Part shown: positions 45,935 through 55,969 of the stretch, one piece after another
Layout of the letters: each line of letters opens with the position of its first letter
Numbering within the stretch: the stretch's first letter is position 1
Assembly: GCA_035626395.1 (NCBI GenBank)
Contig: DASPNR010000002.1
Location: forward strand, 405,019 to 469,018
Direction: 5' to 3'
DNA: 64,000 nucleotides
DNA from: Candidatus Limnocylindrales bacterium
GTDB lineage: Bacteria > Desulfobacterota > Binatia > UBA1149 > CAITLU01
Program-made: the position numbers and the translations under genes
The notes under the pieces: generated by a model
Seen by the model: only the letters and a program-made list of their open reading frames with translations
Database searches by the model: none
What the model was told of the DNA's origin: nothing

Positions 45935-46441
45935 TCACTTCGCCTTGTCGGCGGCGGCGAGGATCTCGTCCGTGACGTCCCCGTCCCCCGACACATAGAG
46001 CGTGACGCTGGCATCCAGGATCAGGTCGTATCCGTTCTCCTTCGCGAACTTCTCGATCACGCCGCGCAGCTTCTGCGTCATGTTCCCCATGACTTCGGCT
46101 TCGGCCTTGGACAGGTCGCGCTGGTAGTCCTCCTTCATCCGCTTGGCTTCGCGCAGCTGCTTCTCGTACTCGTCGCCGAGCTTCTTCTTCTCGTCCTCGT
46201 TGAGAACCGCCATGCGCTTCTCGACGTCGGCTTCCAGCTTCTTGACGCTTTCGAGCTTGCCGTCGAGCTTCTTCTGCGCGTCCTCGAGGCGGCCCTTGAG
46301 CGTGGCCTGCGCATCCTTGCCGAGCTTGGTCTCCTGCATGAGACGCTGCGTGACGATGTAACCGATCTTGAGCTCGGCGGCGGCCGGAGCGGCCGACGCC
46401 ACGACCAGAAAGGCGGCGGCCGAGAAAACGAACTTCTTCAT
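45935..46441 (-). CDS. skp: OmpH/Skp-family periplasmic chaperone
   Basis: A 168-residue exported chaperone. The signal peptide MKKFVFSAAAFLVVASAAPA ends near AAAE. KIGYIVTQRLMQET starts the mature domain, followed by long charged helices (about 45-120) that form the Skp tentacles, and a short strand end. It holds unfolded outer-membrane proteins for BamA, its upstream neighbour. AGGAG five bases before ATG 46441 fixes the start. In related clusters the next genes are lpxD and fabZ; here repeats follow. Confidence 0.9.
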   Translation of the reverse strand: MKKFVFSAAAFLVVASAAPAAAELKIGYIVTQRLMQETKLGKDAQATLKGRLEDAQKKLDGKLESVKKLEADVEKRMAVLNEDEKKKLGDEYEKQLREAKRMKEDYQRDLSKAEAEVMGNMTQKLRGVIEKFAKENGYDLILDASVTLYVSGDGDVTDEILAAADKAK

Positions 46442-46460
46442 CACTACTCCTGTTGGCAAA

Positions 46461-48809
46461 TCAGAACGGGGTGCCGAACGAGAACAGCACCAGGCTCTCC
46501 TCGTCGGCCTTCTTCGCGTTGAACGGGAAGCCGACCTCGATGCGCAGCGGGCCGAAGGGCGACAGCCATCGTACGCCCAGACCGGCCGACAGCCGCATCT
46601 CGCTCAGCTCGATTCCTTCCTCCTGGCTGAAGGCGTTGCCGGCGTCGAAGAAGATCACGCCCTTGACGCCGGCGTCCTGGATGATGGGGAAGATCAATTC
46701 GTTGTTGAAGATCAGCTCGCTGCTGCCGCCGACCTCTTCGTCCTCGCAGTCGGTGCCGTTGCGCTCGCAGAACTCCTCGCGCGGGCCGAGCGAGCGGGCC
46801 TGGAAGCCGCGCACGGTGTTGATGCCGCCGGGGAAGTAGCGCTCCGACAGCGGCAGCTCCTTGCCGTTGAGGCCGGCATCGCCGATGCCCCAGCCGAACG
46901 TGCCGGCGGTCGAGTACACCAGCTTCCAGCCGGCCTCCGAGCGGTAGATCGGCCAGTACCAGCGCGAGCTGACGTCGACCTTGATGAAGTCCTGCGCTCC
47001 GCCGAGGCCTGCGAACTCGGCCGACACCGTATTGAGCGATCCTTCGGTCGGGTCGAAAGGCTGGTCGATCGTGTTGCGCGAGATCGATGGACGCAGGCTG
47101 CTGGTGAGCTTGGTGCCCTCCTCCTCGAACATGTGCGCCGGCGCGCTGCGGCTGACGCCGTCGATGCGGGAGTTCTCGAGCCGGTACTCCAGGCCGATGC
47201 GGATGTTGTCGAGCGAGGCGCCCATCAGCTCGCGCAGGCCGAGCTCCCACAGCGGATAGCTCGCGCGGATCGAGCCACCGGTGCCGCCGCGCTCGAAATT
47301 GTCGAACTCGTACTGCCAGTGGAAGATGTCGAAGCCGAGCGTCAGCGGGATGTTGAACGCCCACGGCTCGGTAAAGCCGAGGCGGAAGTTCTGCCGCTGC
47401 GTTCCGAAGTCCACGTTGAACGTGGCGATCTGTCCGCGGCCGAACAGGTTGCGCTCGGTGATGCGCGCGTTGGCCAGCAGCGCGTCCTCGGAGCTGAAGC
47501 CGGCGCCGGCCGCGAAGGTGCCCGTGCGCGCCTCCTTGACCGTCACCTGCAGGTTCACCTTGTCGGGCTCCTCGGCGCGAGTGCTGGTGACCTCGACCTC
47601 GTCGAAGATGCCGAGGCGCTTGGTGCGCTCGCGGCTCTCGCGCAGGCCCTTGCCCGAGAAGCGCTCGCCTTCCTGCAGGCGCAGCTCGCGGCGCACGACG
47701 TAGTCGCGCGTCTTGGTGTTGCCCTTGATGTCGATGCGGCCGACGCTGACGACCGGGCCGCTGCTCATCTTGAAGGTGACGTCCACCAGCTTGGTATCCG
47801 GGTGCACCTCGGTGTCGGGCACCGCCTCGGCGAAGGCGTGGCCCAGGTTTCCGTAGGCCTCCGTCAGCCCGAAGATCGACTCGCGAAGGCGGCTGGGACG
47901 GAAGATCTTGCCGCTCTCCAGCCGCGACGCCTCGAGCAGCTCCTCCTCGGGCAGCAGAACCTCGCCGCCGAACTTGACCTGCCCGATGCGGTACTGGTCG
48001 CCCTCCTCGATGCGGATCGTCAGCTCCAGGCCATCCTCGGTGCGCGTGACCTCGGGCTCGTCGACGCGCACCTGGATGTAGCCGTTGTCATAGTAGAACG
48101 CCGTCAGGCGCTCGACGTCGGTGGCCAGCTCCTCTTCCTTGAGGATGCCGGCGCCGGTGAACCAGGAAAGGATCCACGCACGGCGCGTCGACATGACGCT
48201 GCGCAGCTTGCGCTCGCTGAACGCGTTGACGCCCTGGAAGTGGATCTCCTCGACCAGCACGCTGTTCTTCTCGTCGATCTTGTAGCGGACCTTCGCGTTG
48301 CCGGCGGCGTCGGCCTCGACGGTGTATGTGACTTCGGCGTCCGGATAGCCCTCGCCGGCATAGGTCTTCTTGATCTGCCGGATGCCCTCCCATGCCTTCT
48401 GCGGATCGAACACCGTGCGCGGGCGGATGCCCACCACGGCCTCGAGGTCGGCCTTCTCGACGTTTTCGTTGCCCTCGAACTCGACGGCGATGACGTACGG
48501 CCGCTCCTGCACGTTGTAGGTGAGCACCACGCCGCCCGGAGCCGGCTCGGTGGTCACCCACACGTTCTCGAAGAAGCCCATGCGGTAGACGTTCTTGACG
48601 TCCGCGTCGATGAGCGCCTGGTCGAGCCTGCCGCCGACCGGCTGCGTGATGTGGATGCGAATGGCGGCTTCCTCGACGCGCCTCGGGCCTCGCACCTGGA
48701 TCTGCTTGACCACGGGCGCATCGGCCGCCGGCTGCGCCGCCGCCTGGCACGGAGCGAACGCGATCAGGAAGCACAGCGGCACGATCAGCAATGACCTTCG
48801 CACGTTCAC
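46461..48809 (-). CDS. bamA: Outer-membrane assembly factor BamA
   Basis: A 782-residue Omp85 protein. A signal peptide (about 1-25) is followed by five POTRA repeats to about residue 420 and a 16-strand barrel ending in Phe. The conserved VRGF of loop 6 appears as GGINTVRGFQARSLG. A loop with two Cys (FCERNGTDCEDEE) follows it. It folds and inserts outer-membrane proteins. GTG 48809 overlaps the lolD stop by GTGA. Placed between lolD and skp. Confidence 0.95.
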   Translation of the reverse strand: MNVRRSLLIVPLCFLIAFAPCQAAAQPAADAPVVKQIQVRGPRRVEEAAIRIHITQPVGGRLDQALIDADVKNVYRMGFFENVWVTTEPAPGGVVLTYNVQERPYVIAVEFEGNENVEKADLEAVVGIRPRTVFDPQKAWEGIRQIKKTYAGEGYPDAEVTYTVEADAAGNAKVRYKIDEKNSVLVEEIHFQGVNAFSERKLRSVMSTRRAWILSWFTGAGILKEEELATDVERLTAFYYDNGYIQVRVDEPEVTRTEDGLELTIRIEEGDQYRIGQVKFGGEVLLPEEELLEASRLESGKIFRPSRLRESIFGLTEAYGNLGHAFAEAVPDTEVHPDTKLVDVTFKMSSGPVVSVGRIDIKGNTKTRDYVVRRELRLQEGERFSGKGLRESRERTKRLGIFDEVEVTSTRAEEPDKVNLQVTVKEARTGTFAAGAGFSSEDALLANARITERNLFGRGQIATFNVDFGTQRQNFRLGFTEPWAFNIPLTLGFDIFHWQYEFDNFERGGTGGSIRASYPLWELGLRELMGASLDNIRIGLEYRLENSRIDGVSRSAPAHMFEEEGTKLTSSLRPSISRNTIDQPFDPTEGSLNTVSAEFAGLGGAQDFIKVDVSSRWYWPIYRSEAGWKLVYSTAGTFGWGIGDAGLNGKELPLSERYFPGGINTVRGFQARSLGPREEFCERNGTDCEDEEVGGSSELIFNNELIFPIIQDAGVKGVIFFDAGNAFSQEEGIELSEMRLSAGLGVRWLSPFGPLRIEVGFPFNAKKADEESLVLFSFGTPF

Positions 48810-49555
48810 GACCGCTCTACCTCCTTCAACACGCCGTCCTGCATTCGTAGCGTTCGGCCGAGCATGCCGGCCAACGCGATGTTGTGCGTTGCGACCACGA
48901 GCGCCGCACCCTCCTCTCGCTGCACGTCCATCAGCAGGCCGTGCACCTCGTCGGCCGTGGCCGGGTCCAGATTGCCCGTCGGCTCGTCGGCCAGCACCAC
49001 CGAAGGCCGCAGCGCCAGCGCGCGCGCCACGGCCACGCGCTGCTGCTCGCCTCCCGACATCTCGCTCGGCCGATGGCTGCGACGGTCCCGCAGCCCCACC
49101 CTGTCCAGCAGCTCGTTGGCGCGCGCGCGCGCCCTGCCTGGCGGGTGACCGGCGACGAGCAGCGGCATCATCACGTTTTCGGTCGCATCGAAGTCGCCGA
49201 GCAGGTGGTGGAACTGGAAGACGAAGCCGATGCTTCGGCCGCGCACCGCGGCGAGCTGGCGCGCCGGAAGCGCGTACAGATCGGCTCCACCCACCCGCAC
49301 CACTCCGCCGTCGGGCTTGTCGAGGCCTCCGAGCAGATGCAGCAACGTGCTCTTTCCGACCCCCGACTCTCCGATGACCGCCACCGACTCTCCTCTACCC
49401 ACGCTGAGCGACAGACCGCGCAGAACCTCGATCACGCGCTCGCCGTCGTGGTAGCGGCGCTCCAGGCCGGCGGCCTCCACCGCCGGCGGCCCGCCGCCCG
49501 TGCCATCGGACGCGGGCGCCAGACCGCCTCGACCATCGGACGCGACGCTACTCAT
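48806..49555 (-). CDS. lolD: Lipoprotein-releasing ABC ATPase LolD
   Basis: A 249-residue ATPase. Walker A GESGVGKST, signature MSGGEQQRVAVARAL, Walker B VVLADEPTGNLD and the LolD-specific VFQFHHLLGDFDATENVMMP (quoted in part: VFQFHHLLGDFDATENV). It powers LolC/E to release lipoproteins from the inner membrane to LolA. The first 25 residues are a Gly-rich extension. ATG 49555 overlaps the lolC stop by eight bases. Confidence 0.93.
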   Translation of the reverse strand: MSSVASDGRGGLAPASDGTGGGPPAVEAAGLERRYHDGERVIEVLRGLSLSVGRGESVAVIGESGVGKSTLLHLLGGLDKPDGGVVRVGGADLYALPARQLAAVRGRSIGFVFQFHHLLGDFDATENVMMPLLVAGHPPGRARARANELLDRVGLRDRRSHRPSEMSGGEQQRVAVARALALRPSVVLADEPTGNLDPATADEVHGLLMDVQREEGAALVVATHNIALAGMLGRTLRMQDGVLKEVERS

Positions 49556-50792
49556 AGCGCAGCACGTCCACGGGGACGACTCGGGCGGCCTTCCAGGCCG
49601 GGAATAAGCACGCCCCGAAACAGATGACCATCGAGGCCGCCATCACCGCTGCAAAGTTGGGCGCCTCGATCCGCACAGGCAGGGTGGAGACGTAGAAGAC
49701 GCCCTCGGGCAGCTCGAACAGCTCCCATCGCGCCAGCGCAAGGCAGGCCAGGTAGCCGGTCAGAGCTCCCAGCCCGGTGCCCACGCCGCCGATGAGCAGC
49801 CCCTTGAGAACGAAAATCCGGGCGATGCTCGAGTCGGAAGCGCCCATGGTCTTGAGGACGGCGATGTCGCGCCGCTTCTCCATCACGACCATGTAGAGGG
49901 TGGAGACGATCGTGAACGCGGCGACCAGGATGATCAGCAGCAGGATCAGGAAGTAGGCGGTCTTCTCCAGCTGCAGCGCCTCGAAGACGTTGCGGTGGGC
50001 CTCGGTCCAGCTCTCGACCCAGTACGGCATGCCGATGCGGTCATTGAGCGCGGCCGCCACCTCGGGCGCGTCGTACGGATCGTGGATGCGCGCCTCGATC
50101 CCGGTGGCGATGCGATCGACGTCGAACAGCGCGCGCGCCTCGTCGATGTTCATGAAGACCAGCGCGGCGTCGTACTCCACCATTCCCGAGTCATAGATCG
50201 CGGCCACCACGAAGCGGCGGCTGCGCGGCATCGCGCCCATCGGGCTGGCCGAGAACTTCGGCGACATCAGCCGGATCACGTCGCCGCGCTGGACCATGAG
50301 CTTCTTGGCCAGCTCGCGGCCGATCATGACCGTAGGCAGCTCGGCGCCGTCGACCTCGACGCGGCGTCCGATGTCCTCGATGGCGCCCTCGACGAGGTAG
50401 GACTCCAGCCCTGCGGTGCTGCTGGGCGTGACGCCGTCGACGCCGCGCCCGAAGACGCCGACCATGTATTCGCCGGCGGACACCAGCATCTGCGACTGCA
50501 CCACCGCCGCCGCGTCGATGACGCGCGGATCGCTGCGCATGGCCTGCACGATGTCGTCGGGATTGTCGATGAGGCCGTTGCCGATCTTCTTGGCCACGCG
50601 AAGATGCGGATGCAGGCCGAGGATGCGCGCGCGCAGATCCTCCTCGAACCCGGTCATGATCGACAGCGCGATCGTCAGCACCATCACGCCGAGCAGCACG
50701 CCGAGCGTGGAGATGACGGTGATGACCGAGACGAACGCCTCGTTGCGACGCGAGCGCAGGTAGCGAAAGCCGACGAACAGTTCCCACGACAT
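49548..50792 (-). CDS. lolC: Lipoprotein-releasing permease LolC/LolE family
   Basis: A 414-residue permease with one N-terminal membrane helix (about 25-47), a large periplasmic domain, and three C-terminal helices, ending FPAWKAARVVPVDVLRYE. SWELFVGFRYLRSRRNEAFVS is the family N-terminus (quoted in part: FVGFRYLRSRRNEAFVS). Only one such permease is present, so it may act as a homodimer, as the LolF type in species lacking separate LolC and LolE. It follows lysS by 14 bases, an order common in deltaproteobacteria. Confidence 0.92.
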   Translation of the reverse strand: MSWELFVGFRYLRSRRNEAFVSVITVISTLGVLLGVMVLTIALSIMTGFEEDLRARILGLHPHLRVAKKIGNGLIDNPDDIVQAMRSDPRVIDAAAVVQSQMLVSAGEYMVGVFGRGVDGVTPSSTAGLESYLVEGAIEDIGRRVEVDGAELPTVMIGRELAKKLMVQRGDVIRLMSPKFSASPMGAMPRSRRFVVAAIYDSGMVEYDAALVFMNIDEARALFDVDRIATGIEARIHDPYDAPEVAAALNDRIGMPYWVESWTEAHRNVFEALQLEKTAYFLILLLIILVAAFTIVSTLYMVVMEKRRDIAVLKTMGASDSSIARIFVLKGLLIGGVGTGLGALTGYLACLALARWELFELPEGVFYVSTLPVRIEAPNFAAVMAASMVICFGACLFPAWKAARVVPVDVLRYE

Positions 50793-50806
50793 GCGCGGCG
50801 ACGCCC

Positions 50807-52342
50807 TTACCTGCGCGCGGTCTCTGGGCGCAGGTGCGGAAAGGCGATGACGTCGCGGATCGACGGCGAATCGGTCAGCAGCATGACGAGACGGTCCACG
50901 CCGATGCCCTCGCCGGCCGTGGGCGGCAGGCCGTACTCGAGCGCGCGCACGTAGTCCTCGTCCATGTCGTTGGCTTCGACGTCGCCGGCCTCCTTGCGCC
51001 GCATCTGCTCGAGGAAGCGCGCATGCTGGTCTTCGGGATCGTTGAGCTCGGAGAAGCCGTTGGCGATCTCGCGGCCGGCCACGTAGAGCTCGAAACGGTC
51101 GACGAAGCGCGGATCGGCGTCGTTGCGCCTTGCCAGCGGCGAGATCTCCAGCGGAAAGCCGGTGACGAACGTCGGCTGCACCAGTGTCTCCTCGCACAGC
51201 GCTTCGAAGACGTCGGCGAGCAGGCCCAGGCCCGGCTGCCACTTGACCGGCTCGATGCCGAGCTCGTCGGCGATGCGCTCGAGACGGGCGCGGTCGGTCG
51301 CCTCCTCGCGAGTGATGCCGGTGGCCCTGGCCACCGCCTCCGCCATCTCCACGCGCCGGTACGGCGGCGAGAAGTCCAGCTCGAGCTCGCCGTACTTCAC
51401 GCGCGCGCTGCCGGTGGCCTCCACCGCCAGCTGCGAAAGCATCCGCTCGGTCAGCGCGATCAGATCCTGGTAGGTGGCCCAGGCCTGGTAGAACTCGCAC
51501 ATCGTGAACTCGGGATTGTGCTGCAGCGAAATGCCCTCGTTGCGGAACATGCGCCCGATCTCGAACACGCGCGGCAGCCCGCCCACCACCAGCCTCTTCA
51601 GATACAACTCGGGCGCCACGCGCAGGTACAGCTGCATGTCCAGCGCATTGTGGTGGGTGATGAACGGCCGCGCAGTGGCGCCGCCGGCAATCGGCTGCAT
51701 GAGCGGCGTCTCGACTTCCAGGTAGCCTTCGTCGGTCAGGAAGCGGCGGATGCCGGCGATGACTGCGGCGCGGCGGCGAAACGTCTCGCGCACGTCCTGG
51801 TTGACGATCAGGTCGACGTAGCGCTGGCGGTAGCGCGCTTCCTTGTCCTGCAGGCCGTGCCACTTCTCGGGCAGCGGCCGCAGCGATTTGACCAGCAACC
51901 GGATGCTGCTCAGGCGAAGCGTCAGCTCGTTGGTGCGGGTCCGGAAGAGCCTGCCCTCGACTCCGACGATGTCGCCGGTGTCCAGGCCCTTGACCATGCC
52001 GTGCATGTCCGGGCCGAGCTCGCCGGCGTTGGCGAAGAGCTGAAGCCGCGCGCTGCCGTCGTCCAGGGCAAGGAACGTGGTCTTGCCGAAGTCGCGGATG
52101 GCCATGATGCGGCCGCCGAGCCGATAGGTCCTCGAAGCCGCCTCGACCGCCGCACCGTCGGCGTTCTGGAACTCGGCGACGAGCTCGGCGCAGCGGGCGT
52201 CGGGCGTGAAGTCGTTGGGAAAAGGGTTGGAGATCCCGCGCAGCTCGGCCAGCTTGCCGCGCCGGACGCGAACCTGCTCGCTGTCGCCGGCCGGCTCGGC
52301 CACGGGCGAGCCGGACTGGCTGTGTGGGCTCTTCTCGGTCAT
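50807..52342 (-). CDS. lysS: Lysyl-tRNA synthetase, class II
   Basis: A 511-residue class II synthetase. The anticodon-binding OB fold (about 60-165) is followed by the catalytic domain with motif 2 [20 protein letters not shown] (quoted in part: [16 protein letters not shown]) and motif 3 [15 protein letters not shown]. It charges tRNA-Lys in the cytoplasm. The first 25 residues are a Ser/Pro-rich extension. It is the first gene of the minus-strand envelope cluster and diverges from the T2SS operon. Confidence 0.95.
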   Translation of the reverse strand: MTEKSPHSQSGSPVAEPAGDSEQVRVRRGKLAELRGISNPFPNDFTPDARCAELVAEFQNADGAAVEAASRTYRLGGRIMAIRDFGKTTFLALDDGSARLQLFANAGELGPDMHGMVKGLDTGDIVGVEGRLFRTRTNELTLRLSSIRLLVKSLRPLPEKWHGLQDKEARYRQRYVDLIVNQDVRETFRRRAAVIAGIRRFLTDEGYLEVETPLMQPIAGGATARPFITHHNALDMQLYLRVAPELYLKRLVVGGLPRVFEIGRMFRNEGISLQHNPEFTMCEFYQAWATYQDLIALTERMLSQLAVEATGSARVKYGELELDFSPPYRRVEMAEAVARATGITREEATDRARLERIADELGIEPVKWQPGLGLLADVFEALCEETLVQPTFVTGFPLEISPLARRNDADPRFVDRFELYVAGREIANGFSELNDPEDQHARFLEQMRRKEAGDVEANDMDEDYVRALEYGLPPTAGEGIGVDRLVMLLTDSPSIRDVIAFPHLRPETARR

Positions 52343-52447
52343 GTTCGAGGACGCTCGCGGCCATGGGGCAGGCTCGCCGAGCGGGCGACGTTTAACCCGC
52401 GAGTTTCAGGCAGTCAACCGAACCGGTGCGATAAGTACGCGCAAAAC

Positions 52448-52476
52448 TTGAACTTCTTACGTGATATCCATACGCT
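52448..52476 (+). promoter_or_regulatory. Candidate sigma-70 promoter for the T2SS operon
   Basis: TTGAAC (52448-52453), a 17-base spacer and TACGCT (52471-52476) fit a moderate sigma-70 promoter. Start of transcription would fall at about 52483, right at the gspC GTG, implying a leaderless or nearly leaderless mRNA. This agrees with the absence of a ribosome site. Not proven. Confidence 0.35.
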
Positions 52477-52483
52477 TCGCGCG

Positions 52484-53362
52484 GTGTTGCGCACAACTGG
52501 ACTGCGGCGGGCCCTGCGGCTTACCCAATACGTGCTCGTCGTCGTCACTGCCTATGCGGGCGCCCTCGTTGCCGTCAAAGCTGCCGACCTGGATCTGGAG
52601 CCGGATCTTCCCGAGGTCTCCACGCAGCCGGCCGCGGCGATCGAGAGCGAGCAGCGGCGTGTCGGCGAAGGCGTGATCCTGCGCCGCAATCTGTTCGGCG
52701 TGGCCGGAATCGAGACCGACGACGATGTCGTGGTGGCGGCGCGCGCCGACCTTCGCCTGCGCGGCGTGGCCCAGGGCGAGCGCGGCGCGTTCGCCGTCTT
52801 CGAGGACAAGGCTTCGGGCAAGCAGAACGTTTTCGCCGTCGGCGACAAGATCTTCGATGGACCGCGCCTGGTATCCGTCGATGGAAGAAGCGCCCTGGTG
52901 GCGTACAAGGGAAAGAAGCAGCGCTACGAGATCGAGGACGAGTCGCAGGCCGACGGCGGCGACGCCAGGAAGAGCCGGGACAAGTCGGGCAAGCCGGCCG
53001 CCGCGGGCTCGGGGAGCACGGGCGGGATCCGCAAGACGGGCGAGGCGGCCTACCTGGTGGACCGGCGCGAGGTCGACCACTCGGTGGCCAACCTCAACGC
53101 GGTCATCACGCAGGTTCGCGCGGTTCCGGTCCTGAAGGACGGGCAGAGCTCGGGCTTCAAGCTGTTCAACATCCGCAGCGGGTCCATCTTCGAGAAGATG
53201 GGGCTGCAGGACGGCGACGTCGTGCAACGGGTCAACGACACCGAGCTTTCGGACCCGGCGCGCGCAGTCGGTTTGCTCGAGGAGGTGCAATCGATGGGAG
53301 AGGTTCGCGTGGATTTCCTCCGCGGCGGCAAGCCGCACTCCTACAAGTACACCATCCAATGA
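52484..53362 (+). CDS. gspC: Type II secretion inner-membrane protein GspC
   Basis: About 292 residues. One membrane helix (LTQYVLVVVTAYAGALVAV) is followed by the HR domain (ILRRNLFGVAG, then VFAVGDKIFDG) and a C-terminal PDZ domain (KLFNIRSGSIFEKMGLQDGD, then VVQRVNDTEL). GspC links the inner-membrane platform to the secretin GspD. The start at GTG 52484 precedes the membrane helix closely; TTG 52448 is an alternative and no ribosome site is visible. It overlaps gspD by ATGA. Confidence 0.9.
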   Translation: MLRTTGLRRALRLTQYVLVVVTAYAGALVAVKAADLDLEPDLPEVSTQPAAAIESEQRRVGEGVILRRNLFGVAGIETDDDVVVAARADLRLRGVAQGERGAFAVFEDKASGKQNVFAVGDKIFDGPRLVSVDGRSALVAYKGKKQRYEIEDESQADGGDARKSRDKSGKPAAAGSGSTGGIRKTGEAAYLVDRREVDHSVANLNAVITQVRAVPVLKDGQSSGFKLFNIRSGSIFEKMGLQDGDVVQRVNDTELSDPARAVGLLEEVQSMGEVRVDFLRGGKPHSYKYTIQ

Positions 53363-55968
53363 TGGCGCCGTTGCCGGGCGTTTTTCGTCGGCGGCTGGGC
53401 CTGGCGCAGCCGGCGATGTCGTGGCCGCGGCTTCTGGCGCGACGCGCGAAGTTCTCGCAGCGGCTTCTGGCGCGACGCGCGTGCGTGACGCTGGCCGCCG
53501 CGCTGCTGGCGGTAGCCTCCGCCGCCCTGCCCGCTGGCGCGCAGGATCAGGACCTGGAGCCGCCGGCCGATCCGAATCAGATCGTGATGAACTTCGAGGA
53601 GGTCGAGCTGACGGCCTTCATCAAGTTCATCAGCAAGGTCACCGGCAAGAACTTCGTCTTCGGCGACAAGATCACCGGCACCGTCTCGGTGGTCTCGCCG
53701 ACGCCGGTTACGCCGAACCAGGCCTATCAGCTCTTCCAGTCGGTGCTGGCCACGCAGGGACTGACTACGGTCGACGAAGGCGTGGTCACGCGCATCGTTG
53801 CGACCAAGGACGCGCGCACCGCCGGCGCCACGGTGATCTCCGAGGGCGGCGAATATCCGGGCGGCTTCGGCACGCGCCTGATCTCGCTGCGCTACGTCGG
53901 CGCGGGCGACGTAGCGCGCGTGCTCGCGCCGCTGGTCAGCAAGGACGGCTCCATCGTTCCCTACGAGGGAACCAATACGGTCATCGTCAGCGATACCTCC
54001 TCCAACCTGGCCCGCATCTCCGAGATGGTCCGGGCCATGGACATCCCCGGGCACGAGGAGACCATCGCGGTCATTCCGCTGACGCACGCCGATGCTGCGC
54101 GCACGGCCGAGCAGATCATCGAGATTCTGGTAACCGGCGAAGGACGCAGCGGCGGCGGGCGTCGCCGCGGCGGCGGCGGCGGCGATGACAAGAAGGACAC
54201 CTCGCCCTCGCCCTCCCCGACGTCTGGCGCCCCGCAGCCCACGGGCTTCAAGATCACACCGGACGAGCGCACCAACTCGCTGATCGTGCTGGCGCCGGCA
54301 GTGGAGATGCGACGCATCCGCGCGCTGGCGGCGAGCCTGGACGTTCCGCTGCGCCCCGGCGAAGAACGCGTGCACGTCTATTATGCCAAGCATGCGGACG
54401 CTGAAGCCCTGGTCGAGGTCGTCTCGGGCATGCTGCTCGGCGGGAGAAGCCGGAGCCGGCGCGATCGCAAACAGCCCGACGACAGGCTGCAGCAGACGCA
54501 GGGCCTGCAGCCCACGCAGGCCGGATCTCCTCCGGCGGCGCAGACCGAAGACATCTCGATCACCGCCGATCCGGCGACCAACGCGGTCGTGGTCGATGCC
54601 GCGGCGCAGGACTGGAAGATCATCGAGGGCCTGCTGCTCAAGCTCGACATTCCGCGCCCGCAGGTCTTCATCGAAGCCATCATCGTCGAGGCCTCGGCCG
54701 ACAAGGCCAAGGCGCTCGGCTTCGACTTCCGCGGCGGCGTCGACATCGGCGGCGGCGTCCTCGGCACCCAGACGAACCTCGGCGCGCTGGCGCAGGGCTT
54801 CGTCAATCCGCTCTCGCTCGGCGGCCTGGCGCTGGCGGCCGCCAGCAACGACACCATCGAGCTGCCCGACGGCAGCGAGATCCCCGCGCAGATCGCATTG
54901 TTCCAGGCGCTCGAGAACACGAGCGACATCGAGGTACTGTCGGCGCCGACGCTGCTGACGCTGGACAACCAGGAGGCCGAGATCATCGTCGGCCAGAACA
55001 TTCCGTTCGTCACCGGCCGCGCCGCCGACATCAGCAACGTCGAGAACATCTTCACGACCGTGGAAAGGCGCGACGTGGGCATCAAGCTGCGCGTCAAGCC
55101 GCAGGTGGCCGAAGGCGACGTCATCGTGCTGACCGTGCAGGAGGAAGTCTCGGCTCTGGTCAGTGATCAGTTCTCCGACGACGTCGTGGCGCAGGTCGGG
55201 CCGACCACCACCGTTCGTTCGGCCAACACGACCGTCAGCGTGCAGGACGGCCGCACCGTCGTCATCGGCGGCCTGATGAGCAACCGCGTGCTCGACGGCA
55301 AGGGCAAGGTGCCGCTGCTCGGCGACATCCCGGGCCTGGGCCGGCTCTTCCAGTTCCGGCGCAAGGACGGCGAGAAGGTCAACCTGATCGTGTTCCTGAC
55401 GCCGCACGTGATCCGCTCGCCGCGCCAGCTCGCCGAGATCAGCGAGGAGCGCCGCCTGCGCTTCCGCGCCGAGCTCAAGGACCCGATGCGTCCCCTGCCC
55501 GGCGATCCGGAGTTCGACGCGGTGCCGGTCATCGTCGAGACCATCGAGGCCGCGCCCGATGCCGACGCGGTCATCATCGAGGAGCGAACGGCGCCGGCGC
55601 GCGCGCCGGTCAAGCTGCGCGAGAAGGAGACGCTGACGATCGAGCCGGTCGCGCCGCCGCCTCCGCCGCCGATGCCGCAGAGCAAGGGCGCGCCGGCAAC
55701 GCCTCAGGCAAAGTCGTCCGCGCGGCCCGCCGCGGTGGCCAACGTGCCGGCGCCGCCGCCCGAGCGGCAGGCCGCCGCGCAGGCGTCGCCGTCTGCATCC
55801 GCTTCGGCCGCGGCGAAGACGGCCGCGGCGGCATCCGCGCGCGAGGCCGCGGCGCGCAAGCAGGCCGAGACCGATCGCACCGAGAGCGCCTACCGTCACA
55901 ACATGCGCGAGAAGAACAACCGCATCTATCCGCTCAATCGCGACACGCGCGAGCGCACTGCGTTCTGA
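53359..55968 (+). CDS. gspD: Type II secretion secretin GspD
   Basis: An 869-residue outer-membrane secretin. A long N-terminus precedes the signal peptide core (LAAALLAVASAALPAGA). N0 to N3 domains follow, N0 starting VMNFEEVELTAFIKFISKVT, with a Gly/Arg loop (GRSGGGRRRGGGGGDD) inside. The secretin domain has VPLLGDIPGLGRLFQFRRK near 651. About 180 residues after it are Pro/Ala-rich, beyond the family norm, and may bind a pilotin or cell-envelope partner. A 21-bp direct repeat near the start encodes RLLARRA twice. The ATG overlaps the gspC stop. Confidence 0.95.
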   Translation: MMAPLPGVFRRRLGLAQPAMSWPRLLARRAKFSQRLLARRACVTLAAALLAVASAALPAGAQDQDLEPPADPNQIVMNFEEVELTAFIKFISKVTGKNFVFGDKITGTVSVVSPTPVTPNQAYQLFQSVLATQGLTTVDEGVVTRIVATKDARTAGATVISEGGEYPGGFGTRLISLRYVGAGDVARVLAPLVSKDGSIVPYEGTNTVIVSDTSSNLARISEMVRAMDIPGHEETIAVIPLTHADAARTAEQIIEILVTGEGRSGGGRRRGGGGGDDKKDTSPSPSPTSGAPQPTGFKITPDERTNSLIVLAPAVEMRRIRALAASLDVPLRPGEERVHVYYAKHADAEALVEVVSGMLLGGRSRSRRDRKQPDDRLQQTQGLQPTQAGSPPAAQTEDISITADPATNAVVVDAAAQDWKIIEGLLLKLDIPRPQVFIEAIIVEASADKAKALGFDFRGGVDIGGGVLGTQTNLGALAQGFVNPLSLGGLALAAASNDTIELPDGSEIPAQIALFQALENTSDIEVLSAPTLLTLDNQEAEIIVGQNIPFVTGRAADISNVENIFTTVERRDVGIKLRVKPQVAEGDVIVLTVQEEVSALVSDQFSDDVVAQVGPTTTVRSANTTVSVQDGRTVVIGGLMSNRVLDGKGKVPLLGDIPGLGRLFQFRRKDGEKVNLIVFLTPHVIRSPRQLAEISEERRLRFRAELKDPMRPLPGDPEFDAVPVIVETIEAAPDADAVIIEERTAPARAPVKLREKETLTIEPVAPPPPPPMPQSKGAPATPQAKSSARPAAVANVPAPPPERQAAAQASPSASASAAAKTAAAASAREAAARKQAETDRTESAYRHNMREKNNRIYPLNRDTRERTAF

Positions 55969-55969
55969 G

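Noticed and set aside
46368..48794. An 808-codon open frame on the plus strand opposite bamA
   Set aside because: It mirrors bamA codons, is rich in Leu/Ala/Val/Asp from third-position GC bias, has no domain or ribosome site, and bamA itself is beyond doubt.
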